Shown in pieces: positions 61,786 to 64,000 of a DNA stretch of 64,000 nucleotides. Source of the stretch: Rubinisphaera margarita (GTDB taxonomy: Bacteria > Planctomycetota > Planctomycetia > Planctomycetales > Planctomycetaceae); assembly GCF_022267515.1 (NCBI RefSeq), contig NZ_JAKFGB010000019.1, positions 62,001-126,000 on the forward strand, in the 5' to 3' direction. Every line of letters starts with the position of its first letter. Position 1 is the first letter of the stretch. The notes beneath the pieces are model-generated. The model saw only the letters and a program-made list of their open reading frames with translations, was not told the DNA's origin and made no database searches. A program made the position numbers and the translations under genes.

Positions 61786-62510
61786 GTCACATGGACGAAG
61801 AATCAGGGACGTGCGCGAAACGTGGCGCTGATCCTGACGACGCTATTGCTGGCAGGAATTTTCTACCTCGGGTCCGCCGCGCCCGTTTGGGTCCTGTCTG
61901 GTCCGCTGGCCGAAAAAGCTCCGTCGGTCGTCCCTGTCATTTGCAGGGTCTATTTCCGACCTATTTGCAAGCTTTGTTGTCTCTGGCCTGAGTTCGCAGA
62001 GCATGAGCGAAAGCGTCTGCGATGGTGGTCGAACCGCACTGGAATCCCAATTCACGCGCGAGTCCAATACCGTTGTCTCTCTGATGGACATTGTGACGGG
62101 TCGGAAATAGCTCGTTCCCCGGGGGCGGTGCCGTCCGCTTTCTCTGGGGATTCCCTGGCAGGACTCGTCACTCCGGCTGCTGCTGCGTATCATTCTTGGA
62201 CAAACAATCGCTCATTCCGTATCCTGACATCCGGACACGATGCCGTCGTATCGTCCGTAACTCGGGCCCTCCCTGCCTCCTGCCGTATTTCCAGATGCTG
62301 CATCGGTTCCACATTCTGATTTCATCTGCGGAAATTTCCGCAGATTTCGGGGAAGAGTCGACATGCTGATGCGTTCTTCTCACGGAGGCCCGTCAGGTCA
62401 TCGATGGGAAACAGTAGCGAGAATGGCAGGGAACCGAGCACTGATCGACGCAATTCCGACTGCAGCCAGATCGGATTCTCCGGCTGCAAACTGAGTTTCA
62501 GGCGACAAAC
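61786..62510. other. Sigma factor-kinase intergenic region with possible small membrane ORF
   Basis: A GTG frame at 61822-62319 (165 codons) begins ALILTTLLLAGIFYLGSAAPVW, a plausible membrane helix, and HERKRLRWW resembles small planctomycete membrane proteins. After about residue 65 the sequence loses any protein character. It may be a decayed or frameshifted gene. The rest (62320-62510) appears empty. Confidence 0.3.
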
Positions 62511-64000
62511 ATGACCACGGAAGAATTTCGAGTCCCGGACTCCGACGCCCAGACAATGGATTTTCTGCTCGATGCGTGGGAAGAAGCCATGGAGCGGGGC
62601 GATGTGACTGCGCCTGAAATTATCTGCAAAGATCATCCGCATCTGCTCGAGGAGTTCGTCAATAAAACGGAGATGCTCGCGCGCGTGCACGGGAAACTTG
62701 ATCCCAAACCTCAAAACGCGGCTCCCGGACATCTGGCTCCCGGCCAGCCGGAACCTGTCCCGAGTTCTCTGATCCACTGGAGCACCGACGTCAGCGGACT
62801 CGACTATCACGCTCACGGCGGACTCGGCATCGTCTTCCGGGGATTCGACCAGCAGTTGCATCGCGATGTCGCCGTGAAGTTCATTCGCGAACGTCGTCGC
62901 CGCAATCCGCTCGACCTGCAGCGGTTCCGAGTCGAAGCCGAGATCACCAGCCGCCTCGATCACCCCGGCGTTGCTCCCGTTCACGGCTACGGCATGACCG
63001 ATGCCGGCGTGCCGTTCTACACCATGCGCATGGTCGAAGGGCAGACGCTGCAACAGCGAATCGATGGCTTTCACAATCGGATGCGTCGCGAAGAGCATCC
63101 GGGTGAACGCAGCCTGGAATTCCGGAAGCTGCTGTCATCGTTCATCAGTGTCTGTAATACAATCGAGTACGCCCACACACGCGGAGTCATCAACTGCGAC
63201 ATCAAGCCGGGCAATGTCATGCTGGGCAAGTACGGTGAAACGGTCGTTCTCGACTGGGGATGCGCCAAGTACGTCGGCAGTGCCGGACGAGCGAAGTCGG
63301 TCGGGGAAGAATCGCTCAAGCCGTTGTCAGATACTGGCGGAAGCACGATCTCCGGTTCGACCGGCGGCACGCCGATTTACATGAGTCCCGAGCAACACGC
63401 TCAGGCTGAAGACATTGGTCCTCCCTCCGACATTTACGGGCTGGGCGTGACGCTGTATCGGCTCATCACCGGACAGGCGGCATTCTCTCCCGATAACTCG
63501 CTTCCGCAGATCCGTGAGTCCGTCCTTCGTGGCAAGTTCCGTAAGCCGAAGGACATTTGCCCCTGGCTCTCCAAGGCGCTCGAAGCGATTTGTCTCAAAG
63601 CGATGGCTCTGGATCCGGAAGACCGGTATCAGTCGGCGGCTGCCCTGGCCCAGGACCTGGAACGGTATTTGGGTGATGAAGAAGTCGATGCCTATGTTGA
63701 ACCGATCAATCGGCGCGTGGCTCGACTGATGCGACGACATCGCGGGATTTCCCAAGTGATTCTGCTCAGTGCACTCACGTTGATACTGTTCTCGTCGGTC
63801 TTTGCGGTGGTGATGGGACGCTCGGCGACCCGGGAAGCCGCCGCCCGCGAACAGGCCATGATGATGCGGAATCGTTCCCTGCAGCTCGCCGCCCGTTCCG
63901 CAGCCACTTCGATGGCGTTGAAAATTAACGATGCCTGGCGGATTCTGGAGATCGAATCGAACTCCCGGCGTCTGCAGGATGGCATGGCGGGACCAGGAAA
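62511..64000 (+). CDS. Transmembrane Ser/Thr protein kinase with atypical catalytic loop (3' end outside window)
   Basis: ATG 62511, open to the window end (about 496 codons seen). An N-terminal region with a WEEAMERGD helix precedes the kinase domain: HGGLGIVFRG, VAVKFI with Lys123, YTMRMVEGQTL, then the catalytic loop VINCDIKPGNVML with Asp230, LDWGCAKY in place of DFG, and GTPIYMSPEQH. One membrane helix follows (VILLSALTLILFSSVFAVVM) and a helical region continues off the edge. The catalytic loop has Asn-Cys-Asp where most kinases have His-Arg-Asp. It probably regulates or responds with the upstream sigma factor. Confidence 0.85.
   Translation, partial: MTTEEFRVPDSDAQTMDFLLDAWEEAMERGDVTAPEIICKDHPHLLEEFVNKTEMLARVHGKLDPKPQNAAPGHLAPGQPEPVPSSLIHWSTDVSGLDYHAHGGLGIVFRGFDQQLHRDVAVKFIRERRRRNPLDLQRFRVEAEITSRLDHPGVAPVHGYGMTDAGVPFYTMRMVEGQTLQQRIDGFHNRMRREEHPGERSLEFRKLLSSFISVCNTIEYAHTRGVINCDIKPGNVMLGKYGETVVLDWGCAKYVGSAGRAKSVGEESLKPLSDTGGSTISGSTGGTPIYMSPEQHAQAEDIGPPSDIYGLGVTLYRLITGQAAFSPDNSLPQIRESVLRGKFRKPKDICPWLSKALEAICLKAMALDPEDRYQSAAALAQDLERYLGDEEVDAYVEPINRRVARLMRRHRGISQVILLSALTLILFSSVFAVVMGRSATREAAAREQAMMMRNRSLQLAARSAATSMALKINDAWRILEIESNSRRLQDGMAGPG

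Overview
The window looks like part of a member of the Planctomycetes. From about 37.4 kb on it carries several families typical of that phylum: a DUF1559 H-X9-DG pseudopilin, a LEPR-XLL surface protein, a PVC-type membrane-bound dehydrogenase/HEAT/cytochrome c protein, a CxPxR sulfatase, DUF1598, a Lys/Ala-rich histone-like protein, and an ECF sigma factor followed by a Ser/Thr kinase. The genus cannot be fixed from the sequence alone.

Left end (1-6.7 kb): a mobile, partly decayed segment. It starts inside a large serine recombinase, whose C-terminal part reappears in a second reading frame fused to a coiled-coil protein. A compact bacterial ubiquitin-like conjugation cluster follows: a 77-aa ubiquitin-like protein, an E2-like protein with a cysteine-rich multi-zinc tail (interrupted by a frameshift), a JAB/JAMM isopeptidase and a ThiF/E1-like adenylyltransferase. 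A small membrane peptide gene with an internal TAG and a strong hairpin close the cluster. Remnants of a helicase-like gene and a small conserved gene fill 5.3-6.35 kb.

Centre (6.75-33.0 kb): an almost complete Dpd island, the system that inserts 7-deazaguanine bases into DNA and restricts unmodified DNA. On the plus strand dpdE-F-G-H-I-J-K-D form one tightly coupled transcript, mostly with 1-4 nt overlaps. Converging on it from the minus strand is queC-queE-(dpdC candidate)-dpdB-dpdA-dpdB2-TIR/kinase. QueE and QueC make preQ0, DpdA and DpdB insert it into DNA, and the plus-strand genes are the restriction and helicase arm. Unusual features are two full-length DGQHR (DpdB-type) paralogues flanking dpdA, and a terminal gene encoding a TIR domain, a Ser/Thr kinase and a small C-terminal domain in one protein. 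queD and folE are absent and must be supplied elsewhere.

33.3-37.3 kb: a broken NACHT-like NTPase, a 5'-truncated acetyltransferase, a strong terminator, and an intact DUF2075-type ATPase with an N-terminal nuclease-like domain. This is still accessory DNA.

Right half (37.4-64 kb): ordinary planctomycete chromosome. It holds two amidohydrolases coupled to a large secreted dehydrogenase/HEAT/cytochrome protein, a Tyr/Arg/Gly-rich secreted protein and a copper-storage-like four-helix protein, the repeat-built LEPR-XLL protein, a pseudopilin and its lipoprotein neighbour, a sulfatase, DUF1598, mutM and mnmA with a duplicated scrap of mutM between them, the histone-like gene, a HEAT-repeat lipoprotein, an ECF sigma factor, and a kinase running off the right edge.
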